A stretch of DNA of 48,372 nucleotides, from contig WYCU01000012.1 of the NCBI GenBank assembly GCA_016617495.1, positions 1 to 48,372 of the forward strand, in the 5' to 3' direction. The notes under the pieces are model-generated. The model made no database searches. It was not told the origin of the DNA and saw only the letters and a list, made by a program, of their open reading frames with translations. Shown piece after piece: positions 38,412 through 46,480 of this stretch. This DNA is from Azonexaceae bacterium s22. GTDB lineage: Bacteria; Pseudomonadota; Gammaproteobacteria; Burkholderiales; Rhodocyclaceae. The position numbers were made by a program, and so were the translations under genes. Every line of letters begins with the position of its first letter. The first letter of the stretch is position 1.

Positions 38412-40706
38412 TTATTGCGCGTGGGCTTTGGGCAGCTCGGGGGCGCGCGGCATGACGTCTTCGGTATCGACGTTGCGCGCCTGCGCCATGTAGAGCTTGT
38501 GGTAATGCCCTTCGGTGGCCATCAGTTCGTCGTGATTGCCGATTTCGACGATCTTGCCGCGATCCATGACCACCAGGCGATCGGCCTTGCGCAGCGTGGA
38601 CAGGCGGTGGGCGATGGCGATGGTGGTGCGGCCTTTGACCAGATTGTCGAGCGCCTTCTGGATTTCCTTTTCCGTTTCCGTATCGACCGCCGAGGTGGCT
38701 TCGTCGAGGATCAGGATGCGCGGGTCGATGAGCAAGGCGCGGGCGATGGAAATGCGCTGGCGCTCGCCGCCGGAAAGCCCTTGGCCGCGCTCGCCGACCA
38801 GTGAGTCGTAGCCGTGCGGCAGACGCAGGATGAATTCGTGCGCATGGGCGGCGCGGGCGGCGGCGATGATTTCCTCGCGCGTCGCATCCGGCTTGCCGTA
38901 GGCGATGTTGTCGGCAATCGTGCCGAAGAACAGGAAGGGCTCCTGCAACACCAGCCCGATGTGGCTGCGGAATTCGCTGACCGGGACCGAGCGCACATCG
39001 ACGCCGTCAATCAGCACCTGACCTTCGGTGACGTCGTAAAAGCGGCAGATCAGGTTGACCAGCGTCGATTTGCCGGAGCCGGAATGGCCGACCAGACCGA
39101 TCATTTCGCCGGGTTGAATGACCAGATCGACGTCCTTGGTGACGGCGCGGGTGCCGTAGCGGAAGCTGGCCTTTTTCAGTTCGATGCGGCCCTGAACGCC
39201 AGAGAGGTGCACCGGCTTGGTCGGCTCGGGCACGCTGGAGACATGGTCGAGAATGTCGAAGATGCGCTTGGTCGACGACGCCGCGCGCTGCGTGGCCGAG
39301 ACGATGCGGCTCATCGAATCCAGGCGGGTATAGAAGCGGCCGATGTAGGCGAGGAAGGCGGTCAGCACGCCGACCGTCGAGTCACCCTTGGCAATCTGCC
39401 AGATGCCGAAGATCCAGACGACAAGCAGGCCGACTTCGGTGAGCAGGGTCACGGTCGGCGTAAATAGCGACCAGGTCTTGTTCAGCTTGTCGTTCATCGC
39501 CAGGTTGTGCTGGTTGGCGTTGCGGAAGCGTTCGGCCTCGCGCTTTTCCTGAGCGAATGCCTTGACCACGCGAATGCCGGGGATGGTGTCGGCCAGTACA
39601 TTGGTCACTTCGGCCCAGACACGGTCGATCTTCTCGAAGCCGGTGCGCAGCTTTTCGCGAACGAAGTGGATCAGCCAGCCGATGATCGGTAGCGGCAAGA
39701 GGGTGACCAGCGCCAGCCAGGGATTGATGCTGAAGAGAATGACCGCAGTCATCGCGATCATCAGCACGTCGGTGGCGAAATTGAGCAGGTCGAGCGAGAG
39801 GAAAATGTTGATGCGGTCGGTCTCGTTGCCGATGCGCGCCATCAGGTCGCCGGTGCGTTTGCCGCCGAAATATTCGAGGGACAGGCCAAGCAGGTGCTCA
39901 TAGGTCTGGGTGCGCAAGTCGCGCCCGATACGCTCGGAAACCAGCGCCAGGATATAGGTGCGCAGCCAGCCGAGAATCCACGCCAGCACGGCGGCGCCAA
40001 GCAGGCCGCCGAGATACTGCGAAACCAGCGGCCAGTCGATGGGCTTGCCGTTCTGGAACGGGATCAGCACGTTGTCCATCAACGGCATGGTCAGGTACGG
40101 GGGCACCAGCGTTGCCGCCGTGGAGGCCAGCGTCAGCCCGAAGCCCCAGGCCAGTTGCCAGCGGTAGGGGCGGGCGAAGCGCCACAGGCGGAACAGTGTC
40201 CAGGTCGAGGGGGCGACGGTCGATTCGCGGTTGCAGATCGGGCACTCGTCCTCGCCCGGCGGGATCGGTGCCTTGCATTTGGGACAGGTATCGTCGGCGG
40301 GGCGCTCGACCGGGCGGCCCGAAGCCACACTGTCGCGGTGCAGGTCGAATTCCGCGATCAGGCGCAATGCGGCGAGGTTGTGGGCCAGGGTGTAACGCCA
40401 CACGGCAAGACGGCCGTTTGCCGTGCTCAGTTCGAGCGTGCCGACGCCGGCATGATCGTGGTGGTTGAGCGTCAGACCGGCTTCCAGGGGCCAGACCTGC
40501 CAATCGGTTTCATCCGGGGCGCGTGCCAGCAGATGCCGGTCGGTGACGGCAATGATGCCATCGGCAAAGGTCAGGCGATGGTCGAGATCGGTCTGCAGCC
40601 AGGCCTGGAGCGTTTCGCCGCTCGGCATTCTGGACTGGATTTCATGGGCCCAGCGTTCGGGCAGCGCCGGCTCGGAGGCGGCGGATATCGTGGGGATCGA
40701 GGACAT
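38412..40706 (-). CDS. Cyanophycin-associated ABC exporter with N-terminal zinc ribbon
   Basis: This 764-residue protein has about 160 residues that are not part of a normal exporter, ending in a two-CxxC zinc ribbon (CPKCKAPIPPGEDECPIC), then a six-helix ABC membrane domain and an ATPase domain with GLVGHSGSGKST, LSGGERQRISIARAL and ILILDEATSAVD. It is a half-transporter that probably dimerises. Similar proteins accompany cyanophycin genes, but what they transport is unknown. The ATG at 40706 removes an unsupported extension that would run into the nirJ promoter region. It is divergent from nirJ. Confidence 0.87.
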   Translation of the reverse strand: MSSIPTISAASEPALPERWAHEIQSRMPSGETLQAWLQTDLDHRLTFADGIIAVTDRHLLARAPDETDWQVWPLEAGLTLNHHDHAGVGTLELSTANGRLAVWRYTLAHNLAALRLIAEFDLHRDSVASGRPVERPADDTCPKCKAPIPPGEDECPICNRESTVAPSTWTLFRLWRFARPYRWQLAWGFGLTLASTAATLVPPYLTMPLMDNVLIPFQNGKPIDWPLVSQYLGGLLGAAVLAWILGWLRTYILALVSERIGRDLRTQTYEHLLGLSLEYFGGKRTGDLMARIGNETDRINIFLSLDLLNFATDVLMIAMTAVILFSINPWLALVTLLPLPIIGWLIHFVREKLRTGFEKIDRVWAEVTNVLADTIPGIRVVKAFAQEKREAERFRNANQHNLAMNDKLNKTWSLFTPTVTLLTEVGLLVVWIFGIWQIAKGDSTVGVLTAFLAYIGRFYTRLDSMSRIVSATQRAASSTKRIFDILDHVSSVPEPTKPVHLSGVQGRIELKKASFRYGTRAVTKDVDLVIQPGEMIGLVGHSGSGKSTLVNLICRFYDVTEGQVLIDGVDVRSVPVSEFRSHIGLVLQEPFLFFGTIADNIAYGKPDATREEIIAAARAAHAHEFILRLPHGYDSLVGERGQGLSGGERQRISIARALLIDPRILILDEATSAVDTETEKEIQKALDNLVKGRTTIAIAHRLSTLRKADRLVVMDRGKIVEIGNHDELMATEGHYHKLYMAQARNVDTEDVMPRAPELPKAHAQ

Positions 40707-40764
40707 CGGGGCAGTATACCGCAAGGCGGGGAATGCCCTTTCAACGGCCCCGGTCCCTAACAGG

Positions 40765-40778
40765 TTGACGCGTATCAA
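40765..40778. promoter_or_regulatory. FNR/Dnr-like box upstream of nirJ
   Basis: TTGACGCGTATCAA differs from TTGAT-N4-ATCAA at one position. With the box centred near -41, a -10 match (TTGAAT, 40801-40806) predicts a start near 40813, just upstream of nirJ, so nirJN is likely co-regulated with nirS. Confidence 0.7.
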
Positions 40779-40833
40779 GGTTTTGTCGATGACGCTCGCG
40801 TTGAATATGCCCACGCCGCCAACAAGGAAAATC

Positions 40834-41973
40834 ATGTTTCGCATTTCGCAGTTCATGGCCGAAGTCCTCGCACCCACGCCGCTCGGACCCAAGCGGAATC
40901 CGCCGGGGCCGGTGGTCATCTGGAACCTGATCCGGCGCTGCAACCTGACCTGCAAGCACTGTTATTCGATTTCCGCGGACACACATTTCCCCGGCGAACT
41001 GAGCCGCGCCGAAATCGACGCGACGATGGACGACCTCAAGGCCTTTCGTGTGCCGGTGCTGATTCTTTCCGGCGGCGAGCCGCTCCTGCATCCGGAGATT
41101 TTCGGGATTGCCCAGCGCGCCAAGCGCCTCGGTTTCTACGTTGGGCTCTCGTCCAACGGTACGCTGATCGACGAGCGCAATATCGACCGCATTGCCGAAT
41201 GCGATTTCAATTATGTCGGCGTGTCGCTGGATGGCATCCGCGAGACGCACGACCGCTTCCGTCGGCTCGACGGTGCGTTCGAGGCCTCGCTATGCGGTAT
41301 CCGCCTGTGCCGGGATCGCGGGCTCAAAATTGGCGTGCGCTTCACGATGACGCAGGACAACGCCCACGATTTGCCGGGGCTGCTGCAACTGGTCAAGGAC
41401 GAAGGCATCGACCGTTTCTATTTCTCGCACCTCAACTATGCCGGTCGCGGCAACAAGAACCGCAAGGACGACGCGCAGCATCAACTGACGCGTTGGGCCA
41501 TGGATCGGTTGTTCGAAACCTGCCTCGACGACCAGCGCAATGGCTTGGTGCGCGAATTTACCAGTGGCAACAACGATGCCGACGGCGTGTATTTCCTGCA
41601 CTGGGTGCGGCGCCGTTTTCCCGAACGGGCCGCGCATGTCGAAGCCAAACTGCGCCAGTGGGGCGGCAATGCCTCGGGCGTCAACGTGGCCAATATCGAC
41701 AATCTGGGCAATGTTCACCCTGACACCATGTGGTGGCATCACACGCTGGGCAACGTGAAAACGCGGCCGTTCTCCGAAATCTGGACGGATCTTTCCGATC
41801 CGATCCTGGCCGGGCTCAAGCGCGCTCCGCGCGAACTCAAGGGCCGCTGCGGAGCGTGCGCTTACCTCGCGATCTGCAACGGCAACACGCGGGTGCGCGC
41901 CCAGCAATTGACGGGCGACGCCTGGGCCGAAGATCCCGGGTGCTATCTGAGCGACGAGGAGGTTCTGCCGTGA
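40834..41973 (+). CDS. nirJ: Radical SAM heme d1 biosynthesis protein NirJ
   Basis: This 379-residue radical SAM enzyme removes the propionate side chains of didecarboxysiroheme on the heme d1 route. The cluster motif is C36-N-L-T-C40-K-H-C43, followed by the GGEPLLHP motif and a C-terminal cysteine region (CGACAYLAICNGN, later GCYL) for an auxiliary cluster. The ATG at 40834 is preferred because AAGGA lies 5 nt upstream and it begins MFRISQF, as in known NirJ; upstream ATGs at 40789 and 40807 would start before or at the predicted -10. Its stop overlaps the nirN start. Confidence 0.95.
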   Translation: MFRISQFMAEVLAPTPLGPKRNPPGPVVIWNLIRRCNLTCKHCYSISADTHFPGELSRAEIDATMDDLKAFRVPVLILSGGEPLLHPEIFGIAQRAKRLGFYVGLSSNGTLIDERNIDRIAECDFNYVGVSLDGIRETHDRFRRLDGAFEASLCGIRLCRDRGLKIGVRFTMTQDNAHDLPGLLQLVKDEGIDRFYFSHLNYAGRGNKNRKDDAQHQLTRWAMDRLFETCLDDQRNGLVREFTSGNNDADGVYFLHWVRRRFPERAAHVEAKLRQWGGNASGVNVANIDNLGNVHPDTMWWHHTLGNVKTRPFSEIWTDLSDPILAGLKRAPRELKGRCGACAYLAICNGNTRVRAQQLTGDAWAEDPGCYLSDEEVLP

Positions 41974-43541
41974 AATGGAATGTGCTGATTCCCGCCGGGT
42001 TGCTGGTTTGCGGCCTGATGGCGATGGCCGAGCTGGCGCAGGCGGCCGAGCTGGGCGCGGGCTACCAAACCCACTGTGCCAGTTGCCACGGGGCGGATCG
42101 TCTGGGCGGGATCGGCCCGGCCTTGCTGCCGGAAAATCTGGCGCGGCTGCGCAAAGGCGAGGCCGTCAAGGTGATCCGCGAAGGTCGTCCGGCCACGCAG
42201 ATGCCAGCGTTTGGCGACAAGCTTTCGGCAGCGGATATCGATGCGCTGGCTGCGCTGGTGTATACCCCGGTATCGCCGGCGCCGGTGTGGGGCGCGCGCG
42301 AGATCGAGGCCTCCCGTATCGTTCATGTCAAAACTGCCTTGCCGGACCAGCCCGTATTCAAGGCCGATCCGCTCAACCTGTTTGTGGTCGTCGAAAGCGG
42401 CGACCATCATGTGTCGATTCTCGATGGCGATCGTCTGGAACCGATTCATCGCTTTCAATCGCGCTTTGCCCTGCACGGCGGCCCGAAGTTTTCGCCGGAC
42501 GGACGCTACGTGTATTTCGCTTCGCGCGATGGCTGGATTACCAAGTACGATTTGTGGAATCTGACCGTGGTCGCCGAAGTGCGTGCCGGCATCAACACGC
42601 GCAATGCAGCGGTTTCCGGGGATGGGCGCTGGGTGGCGGTGGCCAATTATCTGCCGCACAGTCTGGTGATTCTCGATGCCGATCTCAACTTCAAGAAACT
42701 CCTGCCGGTGAGCGACAAGGCCGGCAAGCAGTCCTCGCGCGTTTCGGCTGTCTATGACGCGGCGCCGCGCAAGAGCTTCGTGGCGGCCCTCAAGGACGTC
42801 AAGGAGGTCTGGGAAATTTCCTACGATCCAAAAACCCCGGATATTCCCGCGGGGATGATCCACGATTTCAAGTACCGCGAAGGCGCGTTTGTCCCGGGTT
42901 TCCTCAACCCGCAGCGGACGACGCTGGACGATTACCTCGACGATTTCTACTTTACCCAGAACTACGATGAACTCATGGGCGCCTCGCGCAACGATGCCCG
43001 CAGTGCCGTTAGCGGACAGGTCGTCAATCTCGATGCGCGCAAGAAAATCGCCGATCTCGAACTGCCCGGCATGCCGCACCTCGGCTCCGGCATCAGCTGG
43101 AACTGGCAGGGCAAGCCGGTGATGGCCACGCCGAATCTCAACGAAGGTGTTGTCAGCATCATCGACATGGCCGACTGGAAAACCATCCGCCAGATTCCCA
43201 CGCGCGGCCCCGGCTTCTTCATGCGCAGCCACGAGAACAGCCGCTACGCCTGGACCGATTCCATGATGAGCCCGCAGTTCAAGGACACCATGCAGGTCAT
43301 CGACAAGAACACTTTGGCGGTGGTGGCGGAGCTGCGACCGGTGCCGGGCAAGACCTTTGCCCACGCTGAATTTACGCGCGACGGCAAGTATGTGCTCACC
43401 AGCCTTTGGGAAATGGACGGCGCGCTGATCGTCTATGACGCGGAAACGCTCAAGGAAGTGAAGCGTTTGCCGATGAAAAAGCCGGTCGGCAAGTACAACG
43501 TCTGGAACAAGATCAGCAAGTCCGAAGGCACCAGCCACTGA
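41970..43541 (+). CDS. nirN: Heme d1 biosynthesis cytochrome NirN
   Basis: This 523-residue periplasmic protein is related to NirS: a signal peptide (LLVCGLMAMAELAQA), a cytochrome c domain with C36-A-S-C39-H40, then a d1-type beta-propeller. NirN is the dihydro-heme d1 dehydrogenase that makes the last double bond before transfer to NirS. It starts with GTG overlapping the nirJ stop, with GAGGAGG at 7-nt spacing. Together with nirJ it forms a two-gene unit about 16.6 kb from the end of the main nir run. Confidence 0.93.
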   Translation: MKWNVLIPAGLLVCGLMAMAELAQAAELGAGYQTHCASCHGADRLGGIGPALLPENLARLRKGEAVKVIREGRPATQMPAFGDKLSAADIDALAALVYTPVSPAPVWGAREIEASRIVHVKTALPDQPVFKADPLNLFVVVESGDHHVSILDGDRLEPIHRFQSRFALHGGPKFSPDGRYVYFASRDGWITKYDLWNLTVVAEVRAGINTRNAAVSGDGRWVAVANYLPHSLVILDADLNFKKLLPVSDKAGKQSSRVSAVYDAAPRKSFVAALKDVKEVWEISYDPKTPDIPAGMIHDFKYREGAFVPGFLNPQRTTLDDYLDDFYFTQNYDELMGASRNDARSAVSGQVVNLDARKKIADLELPGMPHLGSGISWNWQGKPVMATPNLNEGVVSIIDMADWKTIRQIPTRGPGFFMRSHENSRYAWTDSMMSPQFKDTMQVIDKNTLAVVAELRPVPGKTFAHAEFTRDGKYVLTSLWEMDGALIVYDAETLKEVKRLPMKKPVGKYNVWNKISKSEGTSH

Positions 43542-43553
43542 AACAGCGGGTCC

Positions 43554-43587
43554 ATTTTTGCCGGTTTTTGCAGGTCGACCGCGACAA
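43554..43587 (+). repeat. Dispersed bipartite element, copy C (upstream of tRNA-Leu)
   Basis: ATTTTTGCC, 11 nt, then GTCGACCGCGACAA in intergenic DNA after nirN. It is inverted relative to the copy at 43808-43840 and shares 29 of 34 positions with it. Confidence 0.75.
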
Positions 43588-43601
43588 ATTGCATTGCAGG
43601 A

Positions 43602-43629
43602 TTAACGCCGAGGAAAAATTTCGCTATAC
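43602..43629 (+). promoter_or_regulatory. Sigma70-type promoter of tRNA-Leu(GAG)
   Basis: A TATACT -10 box (43624-43629) lies 16 nt after TTAACG (43602-43607). The predicted start is near 43636, about 45 nt before the tRNA, with a GC-rich stretch after the -10 as in stringent promoters. Confidence 0.6.
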
Positions 43630-43680
43630 TCGCGCCCCTTCATCGTAACGCGATGATTCCGTACATCTCCGGATGTCTCG

Positions 43681-43765
43681 GCCTTGGTGGTGAAATTGGT
43701 AGACACGCTATCTTGAGGGGGTAGTGGCGCAAGCCGTGCGAGTTCGAGTCTCGCCCAAGGCACCA
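43681..43765 (+). tRNA. tRNA-Leu (anticodon GAG)
   Basis: The 85-nt sequence starts GCCTTGG and ends CCAAGGCACCA, with a long variable arm typical of leucine tRNAs. The anticodon stem-loop CTATC-TTGAGGG-GGTAG gives GAG, decoding CUC and CUU. The T-arm GTTCGAGTC is present and CCA is encoded. Confidence 0.96.
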
Positions 43766-43807
43766 GCAACCCGGCATGCTTCGGGTTCTTCGCTTCGTTC
43801 GACCGGA

Positions 43808-43840
43808 TTGTCGCGGTCGACCGCAAAAAACCGGCAAAAT
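43808..43840 (-). repeat. Dispersed bipartite element, copy D (downstream of tRNA-Leu)
   Basis: On the minus strand, ATTTTGCC (one T short), 11 nt, then GTCGACCGCGACAA. It forms an inverted pair with copy C around the tRNA gene. Confidence 0.72.
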
Positions 43841-43868
43841 CGAACCCTCTTCCGAAGCCGCGAGCCCC

Positions 43869-44444
43869 ATGGCGACCCTCCTGTTTTTCAACAAACCTTA
43901 CGGCGTGCTGAGCCAATTCACGCCCGAAGGCCGCTGGCGCGGGCTGGAAGAATTCATTCCGGTCAAAGGTGTCTATGTCGCCGGCCGGCTCGATGCCGAC
44001 AGCGAAGGGCTGCTCATCCTCACCGATGACGGGAAGCTTCAGGCCAAAATTGCCGATCCCCGCCACAAGCTGGAAAAAACCTACTGGGTTCAGGTCGAAG
44101 GGATTCCCGACGAAGCGGCGCTCGCGCCCTTGCGGGCCGGCATTCGTCTTTCCGATTTCACGGCCCAGCCGGCCAAGGTGCGGCGGATCGACGAACCGCC
44201 CGGGCTCTGGTTGCGCGACCCGCCGATCCGCTATCGGGCATCAATCCCGACCTCGTGGCTGGAAATCCGCATCGCCGAAGGAAAGAATCGCCAGGTCAGG
44301 CGCATGACGGCCGCCATCGGTTATCCTACGCTGCGACTCGTTCGCGCCGCCATCGGCAAAGTCGGCCTTGCCGGGCTGGCGCCTGGCCAATGGCAACGCA
44401 TCGACGGCAACTACAACGATTTGCAAGGAACATTCAATGCGTAA
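43869..44444 (+). CDS. rluE: 23S rRNA pseudouridine synthase RluE-like
   Basis: This 191-residue RsuA/RluE-type enzyme begins with FFNKPYGVLSQF and has the catalytic-Asp motif GRLDADSEGLLILT, then EKTYWVQVEG and the KNRQVRRMTAAIGYPTLRLVR block. It has no S4 domain, as in RluE, which modifies U2457 of 23S rRNA in E. coli. The stop overlaps the next gene by 8 bp. Confidence 0.9.
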   Translation: MATLLFFNKPYGVLSQFTPEGRWRGLEEFIPVKGVYVAGRLDADSEGLLILTDDGKLQAKIADPRHKLEKTYWVQVEGIPDEAALAPLRAGIRLSDFTAQPAKVRRIDEPPGLWLRDPPIRYRASIPTSWLEIRIAEGKNRQVRRMTAAIGYPTLRLVRAAIGKVGLAGLAPGQWQRIDGNYNDLQGTFNA

Positions 44445-44877
44445 GATGTGGCTCGGCCTGCTGGCCGGCATTGCACTCGGCACGGCAAACGCCCAGACGG
44501 CAATGCCCACCCTCGAACTGACCGCCGGCTTCCACCGCATCGAAGCCGAAGTCGCCGCCAACGACCAAGCCCGCCAGACCGGCCTGATGAACCGCAAATC
44601 CATGCCCCAGCAGCACGGCATGCTATTCGTCTTCCCGCATCCCAACACCTACTGCATGTGGATGCGCAACACCTACATCCCCTTGTCGGTGGCCTTCATC
44701 GACGACGACGGCATCATCATCAACATCGAAGACATGCAGCCGCAAACCGAGAACAATCACTGCGCGCGCAAGCCCGCCCGTTTTGCGCTGGAAATGAATG
44801 CCGGCTGGTTCGCCCAGCGTGGCCTCAAGCCGGGCACCAAACTCGGCGGCATCGACAAGGCCCCGCGCGCCCAGTGA
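44437..44877 (+). CDS. DUF192 family exported protein
   Basis: This 146-residue protein has a signal peptide (WLGLLAGIALGTANAQ) and a DUF192 domain with QTGLMNRKSMPQQHGMLFVF, the CMWMRNTYIPLSVAFID segment and ALEMNAGWF. The function of the family is not established. AAGGAA precedes the ATG, which lies inside the end of rluE. Its stop overlaps the ubiC start. Confidence 0.9.
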   Translation: MRKMWLGLLAGIALGTANAQTAMPTLELTAGFHRIEAEVAANDQARQTGLMNRKSMPQQHGMLFVFPHPNTYCMWMRNTYIPLSVAFIDDDGIIINIEDMQPQTENNHCARKPARFALEMNAGWFAQRGLKPGTKLGGIDKAPRAQ

Positions 44878-45398
44878 TGGCCAGAGCGCTCTGGCGCCCG
44901 CGGCTGCGGCGTGGGCAGGTGCCTGCGGACGAGCGGAGTTGGCTTGTCGAGCCCGGATCGTTGACCGCACGCTGCCAGCGCGCCAGCCACAGTTTTCGCG
45001 TTCGTCTAGTCCGCTTTGAAAAAGGCCGGGCCTTGGCCGACGAACCCCGCGCCGGGCAGCGCGCCTGGGTTCGCGAAGTCTTGTTGGAGTGCGACGGCAT
45101 CCCCGTCATTTTTGCCCATACCACGCTGTCGACCGCGACAAACGGCCCGCTCTCGCGCTGGATGGCCCGCCTGGGCGAACGCTCGCTCGGTTCGCTGCTC
45201 TTTTCCTTTCCCGGCTTTGAACGCGGTGGCATCGAATTCCTGCGTCTCGATGCACGCCACCCGCTCTACCGCCGCGCCATCGCCTACGCGGGCATGCCGG
45301 CGACCACGCTCTGGGCACGCCGTTCGCGCCATAGCTATCGCGGCCAGGCGGTGCTGGTGACGGAAGTGTTTCTGCCGGCAATTCGAGGCTTGGCCTAA
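44877..45398 (+). CDS. ubiC: Chorismate lyase
   Basis: This 173-residue enzyme converts chorismate to 4-hydroxybenzoate and pyruvate, the first committed step of ubiquinone synthesis. The pattern fits UbiC: SWLVEPGSLTARCQR near the N-terminus, WVREVLLECDGIPVIFAHT, LGERSLGSLLFSFPGF and WARRSRHSYRGQAVLVTEVFLP at the end. The ATG overlaps the DUF192 stop. A copy of the dispersed 34-nt element lies at 45108-45141 and encodes IFAHTTLSTAT without disturbing the family pattern. Confidence 0.9.
   Translation: MARALWRPRLRRGQVPADERSWLVEPGSLTARCQRASHSFRVRLVRFEKGRALADEPRAGQRAWVREVLLECDGIPVIFAHTTLSTATNGPLSRWMARLGERSLGSLLFSFPGFERGGIEFLRLDARHPLYRRAIAYAGMPATTLWARRSRHSYRGQAVLVTEVFLPAIRGLA
45108..45141 (+). 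repeat. Dispersed bipartite element, copy E (in ubiC)
   Basis: ATTTTTGCC, 11 nt, then GTCGACCGCGACAA. It lies inside ubiC in the same codon frame as copy A in nirC. Confidence 0.75.
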
Positions 45399-45924
45399 GC
45401 GCAGGCCTGCGGGTACTCCGCTGCTGCCGGGCGGATTGCGGGGGCGGTTCAAGGCTGCCGGAGACCGGATGCGAGGGCGGGGGGCAACTGGTCAGAGCGT
45501 GCCTTTGGCGATTGCCGGCCATTCTCAGGCGGTTCAATAAAGCTTGTCTTGCTTCCCGCCGGTCCAGAAAAAATGGAAGCAAAAACAGTGTAATTGGCGG
45601 GCTTTCGGCCATTGCCAACGATAAGCCTTTGGCTCAAATTGGGCGGCAATGCGCCGGTCAGCAGCCACGAAGGCGCTGCGGGTCGGTAACCAGTGGGTGA
45701 ATTCGAGGATATTCCGTACCGCGGGATATTCGGTGCAGGCATTTATTGGTGCGCTACTTGCAATCCCGTTGGAAACAAAGTCAAACGGGCGATTCCTGTC
45801 ATGTTTCCTTCAATTCAACCCACCGGCAATGCCGACACCGGCGCGGCATGGAACAGATGCGCTTCTGGCGACAGCGCGCAGCCCTGTCGATATCGCAACG
45901 ACAGCCACGCCCGGAGGGCGAGCC
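45399..45924. other. Gene-poor stretch between ubiC and the J-domain gene
   Basis: About 526 bp with no credible gene: frames present lack ribosome sites and family patterns. A small palindrome (GCGCAGGCCTGCG) near its left edge may mark the end of ubiC transcription. Nothing else is recognised. Confidence 0.5.
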
Positions 45925-46464
45925 ATGCATGACACCCATGCCGCCACTTGTGACGAAGAATGGGTCATCTGGAATAGCCAGCTCGGCTTGGTCACCACGG
46001 CAGCCCTTGGCTACGTCGAAACTGGCGCCAGTGGCCGCAAAGCATGGCTGGCAGAACCCTTTGACATGGTCGGGCCCTTCAGCCTCGACGAATTGGAGAC
46101 CCGCGGCAGAATCGCCTTCGCGGCTTGTCTCGTCATGTCGCGCCTGCGTTGGCAAGAAGACCAAGCGGCATTGAAACGCGAGTCAAGAATCCTGCGCCAA
46201 GCCGCCCAGGAACGAATGAATGAGGAATTTGCGCGCTTCTATGGCCGCCAAAGCAGACCCCAAGCCAGGCGCCAAGCCCCGGACGAGCGGGAGCATCGCG
46301 AAGTGCTGGAGCTCCCGGCCGAAGGAAAGCTTGATCGACGCGAGGTCAATACCGCATTCCGACGGCTCGCCCAGAAAGCCCATCCCGACGTCGGGGGAAG
46401 CCACGAGCAGTTCGTGCGCATCGCGAAAGCACGCACCGTCCTGCTCGACGCGATTTCGCCATAG
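45925..46464 (+). CDS. J-domain protein of unknown role
   Basis: This 179-residue protein has a C-terminal J-domain: AFRRLAQKAHPDVGG with the HPD motif that stimulates the Hsp70 ATPase, followed by a helix. The N-terminal 110 residues (WVIWNSQLGLVTTAAL..., GPFSLDELETRGRIAFAACLV) match no family I know and could bind a client. It has no glycine-rich or zinc-finger region, so it is a specialised rather than a general DnaJ. GGAGGG lies 7 nt before the ATG. An unknown small protein gene follows after 16 bp. Confidence 0.8.
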   Translation: MHDTHAATCDEEWVIWNSQLGLVTTAALGYVETGASGRKAWLAEPFDMVGPFSLDELETRGRIAFAACLVMSRLRWQEDQAALKRESRILRQAAQERMNEEFARFYGRQSRPQARRQAPDEREHREVLELPAEGKLDRREVNTAFRRLAQKAHPDVGGSHEQFVRIAKARTVLLDAISP

Positions 46465-46480
46465 ACAGGTAAATGTACTC

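Noticed and set aside
40707-40955. N-terminal extension of the ABC exporter to 40955
   Set aside because: It would overlap nirJ and its control region, has no exporter similarity, and the ATG at 40706 starts a normal-looking N-terminus.
43602-44066. 154-codon frame on minus across the tRNA-Leu and rluE start
   Set aside because: It overlaps a clear tRNA gene and the conserved N-terminus of RluE.
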